The position numbers and the translations under genes were made by a program. A stretch of 64,000 nt of DNA. Source: Denitrobacterium detoxificans. GTDB lineage: Bacteria > Actinomycetota > Coriobacteriia > Coriobacteriales > Eggerthellaceae. Every line of letters starts with the position of its first letter. Position 1 is the stretch's first letter. The stretch is from the NCBI RefSeq assembly GCF_001643775.1, contig NZ_CP011402.1, forward strand, positions 914,001 through 978,000. The letters are read 5' to 3'. Positions 44,280-53,661 of the stretch are shown here, in pieces. The notes beneath the pieces are model-generated. The model worked only from the letters and a program-made list of their open reading frames with translations, made no database searches and was not told the origin of the DNA.

Positions 44280-44557
44280 TCGCCACCCCCTTCCAAGCGC
44301 TCGGCAAGCGCCTCTATGAGCGCCTGCTGCTCCGCTATGACCATTGCCAGATCGGCTATGGCCTCGTCGCACGCCGAAGCGGTGGGGGAGGCCAGGAGCG
44401 CGGCGCGCGCCCTGTCCCTCTCCTGAAGCTCCTCGGCGGTAAGCGGTATGCACGCTATCAGGGTCGCCCCGTCGACCTCGCGCGGCTCCAGCGTCACGGA
44501 GTCGAAGTCGGGCGACTCGATGGGGTTGCCGTCCCCGTCCACGTAGATGCTCTCCAT
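44276..44557 (-). CDS. Phage tail-region protein of unknown function (93 aa)
   Basis: Acidic 93-residue protein starting MESIYVDGDGNPIESPDFD. The second half is helical (TAEELQERDRARAALL ... AEQQALIEALAERLEGG), possibly a coiled coil. Its place directly after the fibre gene resembles XkdW-type proteins, but this is not a firm match. ATGA overlap with the next small gene. Confidence 0.6.
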   Translation of the reverse strand: MESIYVDGDGNPIESPDFDSVTLEPREVDGATLIACIPLTAEELQERDRARAALLASPTASACDEAIADLAMVIAEQQALIEALAERLEGGGE

Positions 44558-44569
44558 TCCTCTCCCTTC

Positions 44570-46048
44570 CTAGATGGCGAATCCGTACCATGCCACGCCC
44601 TGGCCACTCCAGCCCGCGTTGACCAGGCTGTTGTACTCGGACGAGCTGACCGTGTAGTAGTGCTTGCCACCGTTGGGGTTGTACAGGCAGTACACGGGCG
44701 TTACGCCGTGCGTCTTTGCGTAGTAGATGTTTCCGTTGACCCTGAGATTGGCGCCCGCGCCATAGCCCACCCGCACGTCGGCCCCGCCCGTGTACTGCAG
44801 CTGCAGGGGAGAGGGGCTGCCGTTGGCCAGCGCGTTCACCTGGTCGCCCAGGATGCGGGTCTGGTAGGCGCCGTTGAAGAAGTTGCCCTCTGCGTACATC
44901 ATCATCTGCTGGGCGTTGCCGTAGACCGTCGCCTTGCCGTCCAGCGTGATGAAGCCAAACCCATAATCGCCCCAGCCGCTCTGCGTGTCGTAGATTCCGA
45001 GCCTAACCCCGTTCGTCCCCGAGATGGCGAGCTGCCCCGACGAGCTGCTGCTGATGCTGTTCATCTGGCTGCCGCATAGCACTATCTTCGCGGCTGTCGA
45101 GTCCATGCCGATGCCGACCTCTCCCGCCTCGAAGTAGGCGAGATCGGTCGTCCCGTTGCGGATGTGCAGCCCATCGGAGTCGATCAGGATGTTCTGCCCC
45201 GTCGTCGCGTCGCCCTGGGTGGTCGTGATATGCGCCCCCTCGGAGTCCACGAAGAAGTAGTAGGAGGTTGCCGCCGCGGCCTCGTTGGCCCCGTTGATGG
45301 CCTTGGCCAGCACGGGCGTGGTGTAGCTCGTGCCGCTCGGGTTCGTCCAGGTTATCTTGGAGCGCGTCCAGATGTGCTTGCCCTCGGCCCATTCGGGCTG
45401 GGCGGTGGACCAGCTGCCGCCCGTCTGGGTCGTGCTGCTGGTGGATAGGTAGTACTGCTCCACGATGGCGCTGATGCCTCGCCCCGTGGCCCCAGCCGCG
45501 CCGTCGGCCCCGTCCGCACCGGCTGCGCCCTGGATGCAGGTGGCGTCCGAGTATGACGACCCCGATGCCGTGGTGGTCTTCGTGCGCTGCCACATGTACT
45601 TGCCGTCCTCCCATTCGGGTGCCGTCGTGGCCCATCCCGTGGTGGGGGCGGTCGTCTGCGAGTCGCCCAGGGCGTACTCCACGTCCACGGCCTGGATGGC
45701 CGCCTGGGCCAGCTCCTCGGCCTCCGAGATGCGCCCGTCCTGCTCGTCGCCGCGGCCCCTCACGGCCACGACGATCGGCTTGCGGGCCGTGCCCTGCGCC
45801 CCGACGAGCTGCACGAGCACGGTGTCCCCGCGCTTGACGGCCCAGGAGGTGCTGCACTCGATGGACTGCGTCTCGCCTTCGTCCAGTGGGTCGCCCACGG
45901 CGTCGCCGCCGAAGTCGACCATCACGGTGCCGCCGTCGCTGTCCGATGTCGCCGTCGCGTAGACGGACTGGGTCTGGAGGGCGGATGCGCCGTCGCTCCT
46001 GCCGCGCGCGGCGGCGAAGAGCGTCTTGGCCAGGTCGAGGTCGTTCAT
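44570..46048 (-). CDS. Phage tail fibre/tip protein with C-terminal DUF5648 module
   Basis: 492 residues. The N-terminal part (about 1-120) has a beta-rich, OB-like character. A short collagen-like stretch with repeated GAAGADG triplets occurs near residue 180, then a WSTAQPEW-type repeated segment (two similar copies, PTTGWATTAPEWEDGKYMW and GGSWSTAQPEWAEGKHIW). A mixed middle region follows, and one complete DUF5648 repeat (VYCLYNPNGGKHYYT ... GWSGQGVAWYGF) ends the protein. This layout suits a receptor-binding fibre. The DUF5648 end is shared with the endolysin and host glucosaminidase. Confidence 0.75.
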   Translation of the reverse strand: MNDLDLAKTLFAAARGRSDGASALQTQSVYATATSDSDGGTVMVDFGGDAVGDPLDEGETQSIECSTSWAVKRGDTVLVQLVGAQGTARKPIVVAVRGRGDEQDGRISEAEELAQAAIQAVDVEYALGDSQTTAPTTGWATTAPEWEDGKYMWQRTKTTTASGSSYSDATCIQGAAGADGADGAAGATGRGISAIVEQYYLSTSSTTQTGGSWSTAQPEWAEGKHIWTRSKITWTNPSGTSYTTPVLAKAINGANEAAAATSYYFFVDSEGAHITTTQGDATTGQNILIDSDGLHIRNGTTDLAYFEAGEVGIGMDSTAAKIVLCGSQMNSISSSSSGQLAISGTNGVRLGIYDTQSGWGDYGFGFITLDGKATVYGNAQQMMMYAEGNFFNGAYQTRILGDQVNALANGSPSPLQLQYTGGADVRVGYGAGANLRVNGNIYYAKTHGVTPVYCLYNPNGGKHYYTVSSSEYNSLVNAGWSGQGVAWYGFAI

Positions 46049-47122
46049 CTATATCTCCTTCGCGGTGACCTTCATCACCATCGTCTTCAGGTCCAGCTCC
46101 ATGTTCCGTGCGAGGGCGCGGTGCGTTCCCGCGTCGGGGCCGTCGGGTATGGTCAGCTCCAGCACGTCGCCCGCGGCGATGGGCATGTACAGCATCGAGA
46201 ACTGCCACTCCCGCCTGTCCACGGACGGTATGCGGGAGTTCGCCTCTAGCTGCGCCTGCGCCTTGGTGGCTGGCTCCAGCTCGTCGATGCTCACCACCTC
46301 GGCGATGACGTAGCCGCGCTGGGCCGCCGTCTGCTCTCCCGTGCGGTCGGCGTAGGCCGCTATCTCCACGTCCACGGTCTCCTTCTTGCCGTTGACGGTG
46401 CGCTCCTCGCTTCCCTTGTACGTAACGACTATGCGGCTGGGGTCACTCAGGCGGGTGCTGGACGATTCCAGGCCGTCCAGCACGTTGGTGTCGGCGGCCG
46501 CCATGTCCAGCGCCCAGGTGGTGGCGCGCTTGGATGGCTCCACGTAGCGGCCCCACGTGACGTTGCCCATGCCATCCACGTCGATGCGGTTGCCCGATGC
46601 GTCGGCGATGTCGAACAGGTCGGAGAGGCGCGAGTCCCCGATGGGGTAGACCACGGCCTCCGAGTAGCGCTTGTTGATCGCGTCGCCCTGGATGGAGTAC
46701 GGGCGCCCCGCGCCCCCGAGCAGCTTGGCCACCACGTCGTTGCTGCGGGCGTTGGCCCCGATGGTGAGGTGGTAGGGCAGGTAGTCGGCCTCCAGCATCG
46801 ACAGGGCGCTGTGGCACTCGTAGGTGGTCACCGTCGCCCCGTGCGCATGCTCGCTGGGGTCGGCGGTCACCACGAGGGTGGCCAGCGCGTTGGAATAACC
46901 CTCCGCGGGCACCTCGTGCACCACCCGCAGCAGGCTGTGCTCGATCCAGTTGGAGTCGAGCGCCTTGATGGTGCCCGACACCCGCGTGTCGGTCTCGTAT
47001 CCCCACGTGACGCTGCTCCCGTCGAGCAGCACGCCCTCCAGCTCGCCGCGCACCTCCAGGCTGCGGGGGTCGACCATGTAGACGCGGATGAGGTCGGCCC
47101 TGTCCTGCCTCGTCCAGTCCAT
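46049..47122 (-). CDS. Phage tail-tip/baseplate protein
   Basis: 357-residue protein with DLIRVYMVDPRSLEVRGELEGVLLDGSSVTWGYETDTRVSGT at its N terminus, DIADASGNRIDVDGMGNVTWGRYVEPS in the middle, and a C-terminal segment with AAGDVLELTIPDG. This pattern of beta-rich hub proteins is found between Dit-like and fibre genes in Gram-positive siphophages. It abuts both neighbours, stop to start. No enzymatic motif is seen. Confidence 0.65.
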   Translation of the reverse strand: MDWTRQDRADLIRVYMVDPRSLEVRGELEGVLLDGSSVTWGYETDTRVSGTIKALDSNWIEHSLLRVVHEVPAEGYSNALATLVVTADPSEHAHGATVTTYECHSALSMLEADYLPYHLTIGANARSNDVVAKLLGGAGRPYSIQGDAINKRYSEAVVYPIGDSRLSDLFDIADASGNRIDVDGMGNVTWGRYVEPSKRATTWALDMAAADTNVLDGLESSSTRLSDPSRIVVTYKGSEERTVNGKKETVDVEIAAYADRTGEQTAAQRGYVIAEVVSIDELEPATKAQAQLEANSRIPSVDRREWQFSMLYMPIAAGDVLELTIPDGPDAGTHRALARNMELDLKTMVMKVTAKEI

Positions 47123-49552
47123 CTATCCCACCTCCGCCATCGTCACGGTCACGTCGGTCTTGCGGTCGTATTCGAGCGGCATGTCCACCTGGGTCACGGC
47201 CACGCGGTGCCATCCGCCCCGATGGTCGCGGAACGTGACGGCGCGCCCGTCCGGGCCGCTGTTGGCCAGCTGCTCGAAGGCGGCCAGGCTCTGGCCCGCC
47301 GTGCCGTCTGCGGCCTTGATGGTGCCATGCGCCACCAGCGGGTGCTTCACGGTGCGCCCGAACGTCACGACGGGGCGCGCCCTTCCGCTCGTGACCTGCT
47401 CGGCCGATTCGGGCGTGAAGCTGCTGTCGGTCGCCAGAGGCTCGCCCACTCGGCAGGTGAGCGACGCGAAGCCATCCTCGCCCCAGTTCCACAGGTAGCC
47501 CGCGGCGTCCAGGGCGTCCATCTCGTCGTCGTGGCTGCCCCAAGAGCTGTCGGAGTCGTAGGCGAAGCACAGCACGCGGTAGGCCACGCCCACGGGAGGC
47601 AGCAGCCTGTAGACGACCTGGGAGCTGCCCTGCGACACCAGCTCGGCGTCCACCAGGCGCGTGATGCCGCCATCGTCCCACTGCATCTTGCAGCTCGTCT
47701 CGGCGGCCGTGGCGAAGGCCGCGAGCACCGAATGCGTGGAGGGGTCGTAGGAGAAGGCGGGGGAGACGGAGAGGCCGTGGCTGGTGTCGTATGAGATGGC
47801 CACCTGCTGGGTCCCGCTCGCGGTCCCTCCCTCGGGCGTCGTCCACGTCCACTCGACGGTCACGGCCTCGCCATCGGCGGGGACGCGCGAGCACTCCGAC
47901 CACGGCACCCTGATCGTGTCGTCGTCGGCCAGGCCCGACTCCGAGTGCCCCGAGAAGATGGCCGCGCCGTCGGCACCCAGCATCGTGACGGAGCACGTGC
48001 CGCTGCCGCGCGGATAGTCGCAGGAGACGGGCAGCCAGATGCCGTCGTAGGCCATGGCGGCCTGGGAGAACGTCGCCGTGGGCCTCCACTTGCACTTGAG
48101 CATGGCGGTCATGGTCGCCCCATGGGCGGGGCAGGTGACGTTGGATGCGCTGGGGTTAGTCCAGGCCTCGCGGAAGGTGCGGGCCTGCAGCTCGATGACG
48201 GCGTGCATGTACTGCCCGCTGGCCACGCCCAGGGTCACCTCGATGGGGAAGGGCGACTTCCAGCGCTGGCCCTCCACGCGCTCGGCCTCCACGTTGGGCA
48301 TGCCCACGTCGCCCCAGCCGTCGTTTGCCGTGGAGCCGTCGCGGGCGCTCATCCAGGCCGTGACCGTCTCGGCGGAGATGTCGCCGGCGGCGTAGTAGTG
48401 CATGCGGTAGCGCATCTGCAGCTGGTTCGACGAGTTGACCACCGTCGGCAGGTAGCTCGTCGTGTAGCTGCCGTCCCCGTTCGGCTCGCCGACGTTGACC
48501 ATGGAGGAGGACGCCATGCCGCCGCCGCGCAGCAGCATGGCGTCGCTCGGCACCGAGAGGTTCGCCCCAAGCGCCTCGGCTCGGCGGAACTCGAAGCGCT
48601 GGGCCAGCGTGTCGTTCTGCCTGTACAGCTGCACGTTGGTCTCCATCTTCGTGGAGCCGCCCGCCACGTCCACGCAATACGGGTCGCCCTGCGCGCTCGC
48701 CGCCCTGAGCATCCACGACATGACGCGGTTGCCGTTCGTCCGCAGCAGCTCGTCTTTTGGCTGGGCCATGAACTTCTTGGTAATCGAGGCGTCGGCGGAC
48801 CACTGGGAGACGTTGTCCCCATTCTGCGGCACGTCGTCCTCCCCGCTGGCATCCCAGCGCAGCATCTTCCCGCTGCCCGCGTTGGTGAACGTCGTCAGGC
48901 CCGTCTGGGGGTCCGTGGAGGCCACGAAAACCTGGGCGTTGGTGCCGTTCGCCCCGTAGACCTGGATGTTGGCCCCGTTGGCGTTGGAGCCGCCCGCCAC
49001 GTCCAGGCACACGTCCTGGCTCATGCCGGTGCGGATGGTGTAGGTTCCGTCTGGCAGGCCCTCGATGGGCACGAACGCCCAGCGCTGCGCGTCCGTGCCG
49101 TTGGCCCCGTAGACCTGCACGTTGGTGCCCTGCGCGCTCGATGCCGAGGTCACGTCCAGGCAGTACGTCTCGTCCGCCTTGCAGTGGATGACGTAGGTGT
49201 CGTAGGCCACGCCGTCCACGGTGATGGAGCCGCCGTCGGCCACTGGCTTCCAGCGCTGGCCCACCGTGTTGCTGTCGGCGTACTGCATGACGTTCACGCC
49301 GTCGCCGAGCACGCCCACCACGTCGAGGCACTTGCCCGACAGCACGCAGCACAGCTGCAGGCACTCGCCGTCGGCCCATGCGTGCCAGAACTGCGCGTCC
49401 GAATGGGCGAGCGTCCACAGCTGGACGTTGGCCCCGCTCCTGTTGGAAGCCCCGCACACGTCGAGGCACTTGGCGGTGCCGCCCGTCGCCGAGGACGAGC
49501 CGCTCACCGCCGATACGATCACGTAGGTGCCGGTCTCGATTGCAGCCGTCAT
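47123..49552 (-). CDS. Phage tail protein with N-terminal ricin-type lectin repeats (809 aa)
   Basis: Residues about 10-330 hold repeated ricin B-type beta-trefoil units: KCLDVCGASNRSGANVQLW, KCLDVVGVLGDGVNVMQY, YCLDVTSASSAQGTNVQVY, VCLDVAGGSNANGANIQVY and YCVDVAGGSTKMETNVQLY, several followed by an AQxW/F-like element. These usually bind sugars. Residues about 340-700 are beta-rich, and the C-terminal 120 residues (RARPVVTFGRTVKHPL ... DYDRKTDVTVTM-like end) resemble distal tail proteins. It lies between the tape measure and the tail-tip gene, where a Dit protein is expected. The lectin part probably recognises the host surface. Confidence 0.75.
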   Translation of the reverse strand: MTAAIETGTYVIVSAVSGSSSATGGTAKCLDVCGASNRSGANVQLWTLAHSDAQFWHAWADGECLQLCCVLSGKCLDVVGVLGDGVNVMQYADSNTVGQRWKPVADGGSITVDGVAYDTYVIHCKADETYCLDVTSASSAQGTNVQVYGANGTDAQRWAFVPIEGLPDGTYTIRTGMSQDVCLDVAGGSNANGANIQVYGANGTNAQVFVASTDPQTGLTTFTNAGSGKMLRWDASGEDDVPQNGDNVSQWSADASITKKFMAQPKDELLRTNGNRVMSWMLRAASAQGDPYCVDVAGGSTKMETNVQLYRQNDTLAQRFEFRRAEALGANLSVPSDAMLLRGGGMASSSMVNVGEPNGDGSYTTSYLPTVVNSSNQLQMRYRMHYYAAGDISAETVTAWMSARDGSTANDGWGDVGMPNVEAERVEGQRWKSPFPIEVTLGVASGQYMHAVIELQARTFREAWTNPSASNVTCPAHGATMTAMLKCKWRPTATFSQAAMAYDGIWLPVSCDYPRGSGTCSVTMLGADGAAIFSGHSESGLADDDTIRVPWSECSRVPADGEAVTVEWTWTTPEGGTASGTQQVAISYDTSHGLSVSPAFSYDPSTHSVLAAFATAAETSCKMQWDDGGITRLVDAELVSQGSSQVVYRLLPPVGVAYRVLCFAYDSDSSWGSHDDEMDALDAAGYLWNWGEDGFASLTCRVGEPLATDSSFTPESAEQVTSGRARPVVTFGRTVKHPLVAHGTIKAADGTAGQSLAAFEQLANSGPDGRAVTFRDHRGGWHRVAVTQVDMPLEYDRKTDVTVTMAEVG

Positions 49553-51919
49553 TTACATCACTCCCAAAGTGGCTAGCTTCTGCAGGTATTCCTTGGTCGC
49601 GGCCTCTATCTCGGGCCGCCCGTTGAGCGTCACGCCGTTGAAGCTGACGACGGGCGCAGCCTGCGCCGTCCCCGACTGGACCGCGTAGGCGTGCGTGAGG
49701 CCAGGCGTCCCGAGCACGGGGTTGGCCACGGCCAGGGTGGCAAGGGCCGACGAGACGCCGCCCCAGTCGACCGACAGCCCCGCCTCCAGGCCGAGGCCCC
49801 CGACGTCGTCGAGGAAGCCGCCCAGCTCCCCCGAGAGCGCGTCGCGCGCCCCGTCGATGGCGGCCCCCATGGCATCGGCGACGGCCGATACCGCGCCCTT
49901 CGCGCCATCCCCGATGCCGCCTTCGAAGCCTGCCATGGTGTATTCGCCGATGGCGCGGAAGACGCGGGACGGGGAGTGGATGCCCAGCAGGTTCTTGGCT
50001 GCGTCTATGGCCCCGTTCACGACGCCGGACACCGCCTCGACGGCGCGGCTGGCCATGTTCTTGATGCCGTCGATAAACCCGTTGATGAGGTTGCGGCCAG
50101 TGTCCACCATGTTGGAGACGAAGTTCCCGATGGAGTCCACCACGTTCTGGCCGACCTGCATCGCCGCGCTCCCGACGCCGCCGAGCATGTTCATGATGCC
50201 GTCCACCAGCGACACGATGAGCAGGTATCCGGCGTCCACGAGCGCCGTAGCGAGCGAGAGCAGGCCGTTTACGATGGCCTCTATCAGCTGCGGCAGGCAC
50301 TGCACGATCGTGGAGATGATGGCGGGCAGATTCTCGATGATGGCCACGAACAGCTGCACGCCCGCCTGCGCCAGCAGTGGCGCGAGCGTGATCAGTGCGT
50401 CGCATACGGCCTGGATTATCTGGGGCAGCGCCTCCACGATGGCCTGGATTATCTGGGGCAGCGCCTGCACCAGCGCCGTGAACAGCTGTATGCCCGCCTC
50501 GACGATGAGCGGCAGCATCTGCAGGATGGCATCCACGATTCCCTGGACGAGCGCGGGCAGCATCGCCATGAGCTGAGGCAATGCCTGCACGATTCCCTGG
50601 GCCAGGCCCAAAAGCAGCTGCAGGCCAGCTTGGACGATGAGCGGTAGGTTCGCCACGAGCACCTGGGCCATCTGCATGACGCACTGCACCACCATGGGGA
50701 TGATGGTAGGCAGGGACTGCGCGATGCCCTGGATGAGCGCCGCGATGAGCTGCATGCCCAGCCCCAGCAGGGCGGGCAGCAGTCCCGTGATTGACCCCAC
50801 CAGGGAGTTCAGGCCGTTGGCTATCATCTCGGCCAAGTCCGCCATGACCTGCCCCATGTCCAGCGACATCAGCATGCCCGTGATGGAGTCGAGTATGCCC
50901 GAGACCGCCTGGATGACGGCTGGCAGCAGCGCCTGGATGGCTGGCACGACGGCCTGCACGAGGCTCGCGAACAGCTGCGGCAGAGCCTGGGCCAGCGAGG
51001 AGGCTATCTGGGCGATGCGGGGCACCACGTTGCCCAGCAGCGTGGAGAACGACGTCAGCAGCTGCTCGGTGAGCGCTCCCATGTCGGCCTCGTCGTCGGC
51101 AAGGCCCGCCAGGAAGTTCGAGTAGGCGGCCTTGGTCATGTTCAGGCTGCCCTCGATGGTCGTGGCGGCCTCCCTGGCCGTCGTGCCGGTTATGCCCATG
51201 TTGTCCTGGATGGCATGGATGGCGCTCACGACGTCGGCGTAGTTGTCGATGTCGTAGTGCACGCCCGTGAGCGCCTCGGCGTCCTGCAGGAGTCGCTCCA
51301 TCTCCTCCTTCGTGCCGCCGTAGCCCAGCTTCAGGTTGTCGAGCATGGTGAAGTTGCCCTTGGCGAAGCCGTTGTACGCGTCGGTGATGGAGTCGATGGA
51401 GGTGCCCATCTTGTTGGCGTTGTCGGCCATGTCGGTCACGGCCATGTCGGCCATGTTGGCCGCGGCCAGCGTGTCGCCGCCCAGGCTGCTCACGAGGGCG
51501 GCCGCCGTGCTGGTGGCGTTCTCCATGTACTGATTGGCCGACATGCCCGCCGTCTGGTAGGCGTTGGCCGCGTTGGCCATGACGGTCTCCTGGGCCTGCT
51601 GCATGCGGTCGTACTCGCCCGAGACCTCGTCGACCGACTTGCCGACCATCTCCGCGTACTCCTGCACGCTCGACGCCCCGCGCGCCCCGTAGAGCGTCTC
51701 GACGCCGCCCGCCAGCTGCTCGTACTGGGCGTAGGCCTCAAGGGCCTGCTTGCCCATGGCCAGCATCGCCGTACCAGCGGCAGCGGCCATGCCGGCGATG
51801 GCCTTGCCCGCCGCCCCCGCGAGGCTGCCGAGCTTGGAGAGGCCGCCCTCGATCTCGGAGGCCCCCTTCTTGACCCCGCTCGAATCGAGCGAGGAGCTAA
51901 TCCTTACTTCTCCGTCCAT
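49553..51919 (-). CDS. Phage tail tape measure protein
   Basis: 788 residues, the longest helical structural gene in the phage. The N-terminal 60 residues form a helix bundle (SSLDSSGVKKGASEIEGGLSKLGSL). A long middle part (about 290-600) has many near-repeats of the type ALPQIIQAIVEALPQI and hydrophobic stretches. The C-terminal part contains VNGAIDAAKNLLGIHSPSRVF, a tape-measure hallmark. At the usual ruler value of about 0.15 nm per residue a tail near 120 nm is expected (inference). It overlaps the Gp15-like gene by 23 bases. Confidence 0.9.
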   Translation of the reverse strand: MDGEVRISSSLDSSGVKKGASEIEGGLSKLGSLAGAAGKAIAGMAAAAGTAMLAMGKQALEAYAQYEQLAGGVETLYGARGASSVQEYAEMVGKSVDEVSGEYDRMQQAQETVMANAANAYQTAGMSANQYMENATSTAAALVSSLGGDTLAAANMADMAVTDMADNANKMGTSIDSITDAYNGFAKGNFTMLDNLKLGYGGTKEEMERLLQDAEALTGVHYDIDNYADVVSAIHAIQDNMGITGTTAREAATTIEGSLNMTKAAYSNFLAGLADDEADMGALTEQLLTSFSTLLGNVVPRIAQIASSLAQALPQLFASLVQAVVPAIQALLPAVIQAVSGILDSITGMLMSLDMGQVMADLAEMIANGLNSLVGSITGLLPALLGLGMQLIAALIQGIAQSLPTIIPMVVQCVMQMAQVLVANLPLIVQAGLQLLLGLAQGIVQALPQLMAMLPALVQGIVDAILQMLPLIVEAGIQLFTALVQALPQIIQAIVEALPQIIQAVCDALITLAPLLAQAGVQLFVAIIENLPAIISTIVQCLPQLIEAIVNGLLSLATALVDAGYLLIVSLVDGIMNMLGGVGSAAMQVGQNVVDSIGNFVSNMVDTGRNLINGFIDGIKNMASRAVEAVSGVVNGAIDAAKNLLGIHSPSRVFRAIGEYTMAGFEGGIGDGAKGAVSAVADAMGAAIDGARDALSGELGGFLDDVGGLGLEAGLSVDWGGVSSALATLAVANPVLGTPGLTHAYAVQSGTAQAAPVVSFNGVTLNGRPEIEAATKEYLQKLATLGVM

Positions 51920-52454
51920 CTGCGGATGCCTTCCTCAGCCTGTCGAAGGCCGCGCTAGCGCTTGCATTGGCATCCCCTATTGGGTCGGCCTTGCCCTTGA
52001 GCCTGTAGTGCTCGACGGCTCGGTCGAAGCCCCTGACCTCCTCCTTGTTCCACTTGGTCGCCTTGGGCCGCTTGGCCGTGCGGTAGTGGATGGCCCGTCC
52101 CATCGGCGTATCGGCTGGGGAGAGCGCCACGAGCGCCATCACCTCGCGAAACGGCAGCTCCTCGTACTCCTCGCCCAGACCGTAGGCCTGGCGCATGGTG
52201 ACCACCAGCCGCTCGGCGTCCTCGTCGAAGTCGACCAGGCGCCTGCCGTTGTCTTCCCCGATGCCGAAGACCTCGGCCAGCAGCTCGCGTAGGGCGCTTG
52301 CGGCATCGTCCCCGAACTCGGCCATGAAGCCCTCGGGGCTGACGAGCAGCAGCCTCACGAGCAGCGTGCCCCGCTCGGCGGTGCCCAGCAGCTCGTCGCG
52401 GGCCACCCTCTCCAGCACGAGGGCCGTGCGGAACGAGTCGTAGACCCGAACCAT
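51897..52454 (-). CDS. Phage Gp15-like tail assembly protein
   Basis: 185-residue protein in the position of the second tail chaperone, directly ahead of the tape measure. It shows VYDSFRTALVLERVARDELLGTAERGTLLVRLLL, EYEELPFREVMALVALSPADTPMGRAIHYRTA, and a basic C terminus, fitting the Gp15 family of Gram-positive siphophages. I chose ATG 52454; the frame is open further upstream to 52532, overlapping the preceding gene end. Confidence 0.7.
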   Translation of the reverse strand: MVRVYDSFRTALVLERVARDELLGTAERGTLLVRLLLVSPEGFMAEFGDDAASALRELLAEVFGIGEDNGRRLVDFDEDAERLVVTMRQAYGLGEEYEELPFREVMALVALSPADTPMGRAIHYRTAKRPKATKWNKEEVRGFDRAVEHYRLKGKADPIGDANASASAAFDRLRKASADGRRSKD

Positions 52455-52506
52455 ACGGCCCCGCAATGGATAGGCGCTCCAGTGCCGCCCGTCTTCGGAT
52501 GTGCCC

Positions 52507-52914
52507 CTACACGAGCTTGAAAGCGGCCCCATGGGCTGCCTCCGCGGTATAGCGGCGGATGCGCTCGGCGCTCTCGATGCCGATGCGCTCCATGACCAGC
52601 TCGCCGATGGACAGCATCAGCGGCACCAGCTGCAGGAAGCATGCCTGCTCGCCGTCCCCGTTCACGTCCACGTAGGCCACGGCGTCGTCCCAGCACTCCT
52701 GGCCAGCGGTCGCGATGACGAACCCGCGGGCGGCCTCCAGGGCCTTCTCCTTGTCGTCCTCGTAGCCGTCGATGGCCTCCTTCAGCTCCTCGAACGCCTT
52801 GCCCATCTTCCTCAGGGACGCATCCGTGAAGACGATGCGGTACTCCTTGGCGTCGGGGTCGTCCGACAGGCGGATGGTCTCGACTGACTTGCGCAGGTTG
52901 ATTACGGTTGCCAT
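52507..52914 (-). CDS. Phage tail assembly chaperone
   Basis: 135 residues, mostly helical and acidic, beginning ATVINLRKSVETIRLSDDPDAKEYRIVFTD. Position after the major tail protein and before Gp15/tape measure is that of the first tail assembly chaperone (G protein), which keeps the tape measure soluble while the tube polymerises. Confidence 0.7.
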   Translation of the reverse strand: MATVINLRKSVETIRLSDDPDAKEYRIVFTDASLRKMGKAFEELKEAIDGYEDDKEKALEAARGFVIATAGQECWDDAVAYVDVNGDGEQACFLQLVPLMLSIGELVMERIGIESAERIRRYTAEAAHGAAFKLV

Positions 52915-52944
52915 GCTTCCTCCTTTAGTAGATTCGTCCTATGG

Positions 52945-53649
52945 CTAGGATGCGGTGACCGTCACAGCCACCGTCGTGCTGACGCCCGGGGCGACGATGC
53001 TCTTGATCGACACCTCGCACTCGCCAGCTGCCACGCCCTTGACGTTGCCCGCGTCGTCGACCGTGGCGACCTCGACGTCGCTGGAGGCGTAGGCGAAGGA
53101 CTGGGCCGCTCCGGACGGGGATGCGGTGGCGCTGATGGCCGTCGTCTCGCCAGCGGCCACGGACACGGCCTGCGCCGTGATGGCCGTAGGCATTGCGGCC
53201 GCGGATGCGGGCGTGATGTCCGGCATGCCCTTCCAGGTCGTGGTGAAGCTGAAGGTCTGCTTCTCGTTGGCGTCGCCGCCCGTCACCTTGATCTCCTTGA
53301 TGGTCACCTTGCCCTCGGCCATCGTGCCGTCGGGCGCGATGTGGCGCATGGTGGTGATGCGGTCGGAGCCCTTCTTGAAGCGCAGCCCCGCGATGAAGTC
53401 CTGGGCGGCGTTCCCGTGGTAGCGATGGCCCTCGAAGGACGTGCCGATCTTGACTCCCGTAACGTCCTCGTCGGCGTTGCCGTCGCCGTTGTAGTAGTAG
53501 GTCTCCTCGGTCTCCTCGTCGCTCTCGTCGCCCGTGGACGTGATGCCCTGGCCGATGCGCGCCCAGGTGCGGGACGTGCCGTTCGGGGTGATGTCGATGA
53601 GGTAGAGGTTGGTGTAGTTCAGCGCGAAGCCGATGTCCTGAGTCGTCAT
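52945..53649 (-). CDS. Phage major tail tube protein with C-terminal Ig-like (BIG_2) domain
   Basis: 234 residues. The N-terminal 150 form the tube-protein part (NYTNLYLIDITPNGTSRTWARIG ... YHGNAAQDFIAGLRFKKGSDR). The last 80 (AISATASPSGAAQSFAYASSDVEVATVDDAGNVKGVAAGECEVSIKS) are a bacterial Ig-like group 2 domain, which would decorate the outside of the tail. Such domains on tail tubes often aid weak binding to cell surfaces. The ribosome site is ggagag. Confidence 0.82.
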   Translation of the reverse strand: MTTQDIGFALNYTNLYLIDITPNGTSRTWARIGQGITSTGDESDEETEETYYYNGDGNADEDVTGVKIGTSFEGHRYHGNAAQDFIAGLRFKKGSDRITTMRHIAPDGTMAEGKVTIKEIKVTGGDANEKQTFSFTTTWKGMPDITPASAAAMPTAITAQAVSVAAGETTAISATASPSGAAQSFAYASSDVEVATVDDAGNVKGVAAGECEVSIKSIVAPGVSTTVAVTVTAS

Positions 53650-53661
53650 TTGCGTCTCTCC

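Noticed and set aside
52454-52532. Programmed frameshift joining the tail chaperone to the Gp15-like protein
   Set aside because: The frames overlap, but the change needed is +1, and I see no slippery heptamer such as X-XXY-YYZ near 52510-52535. Not supported without protein data.
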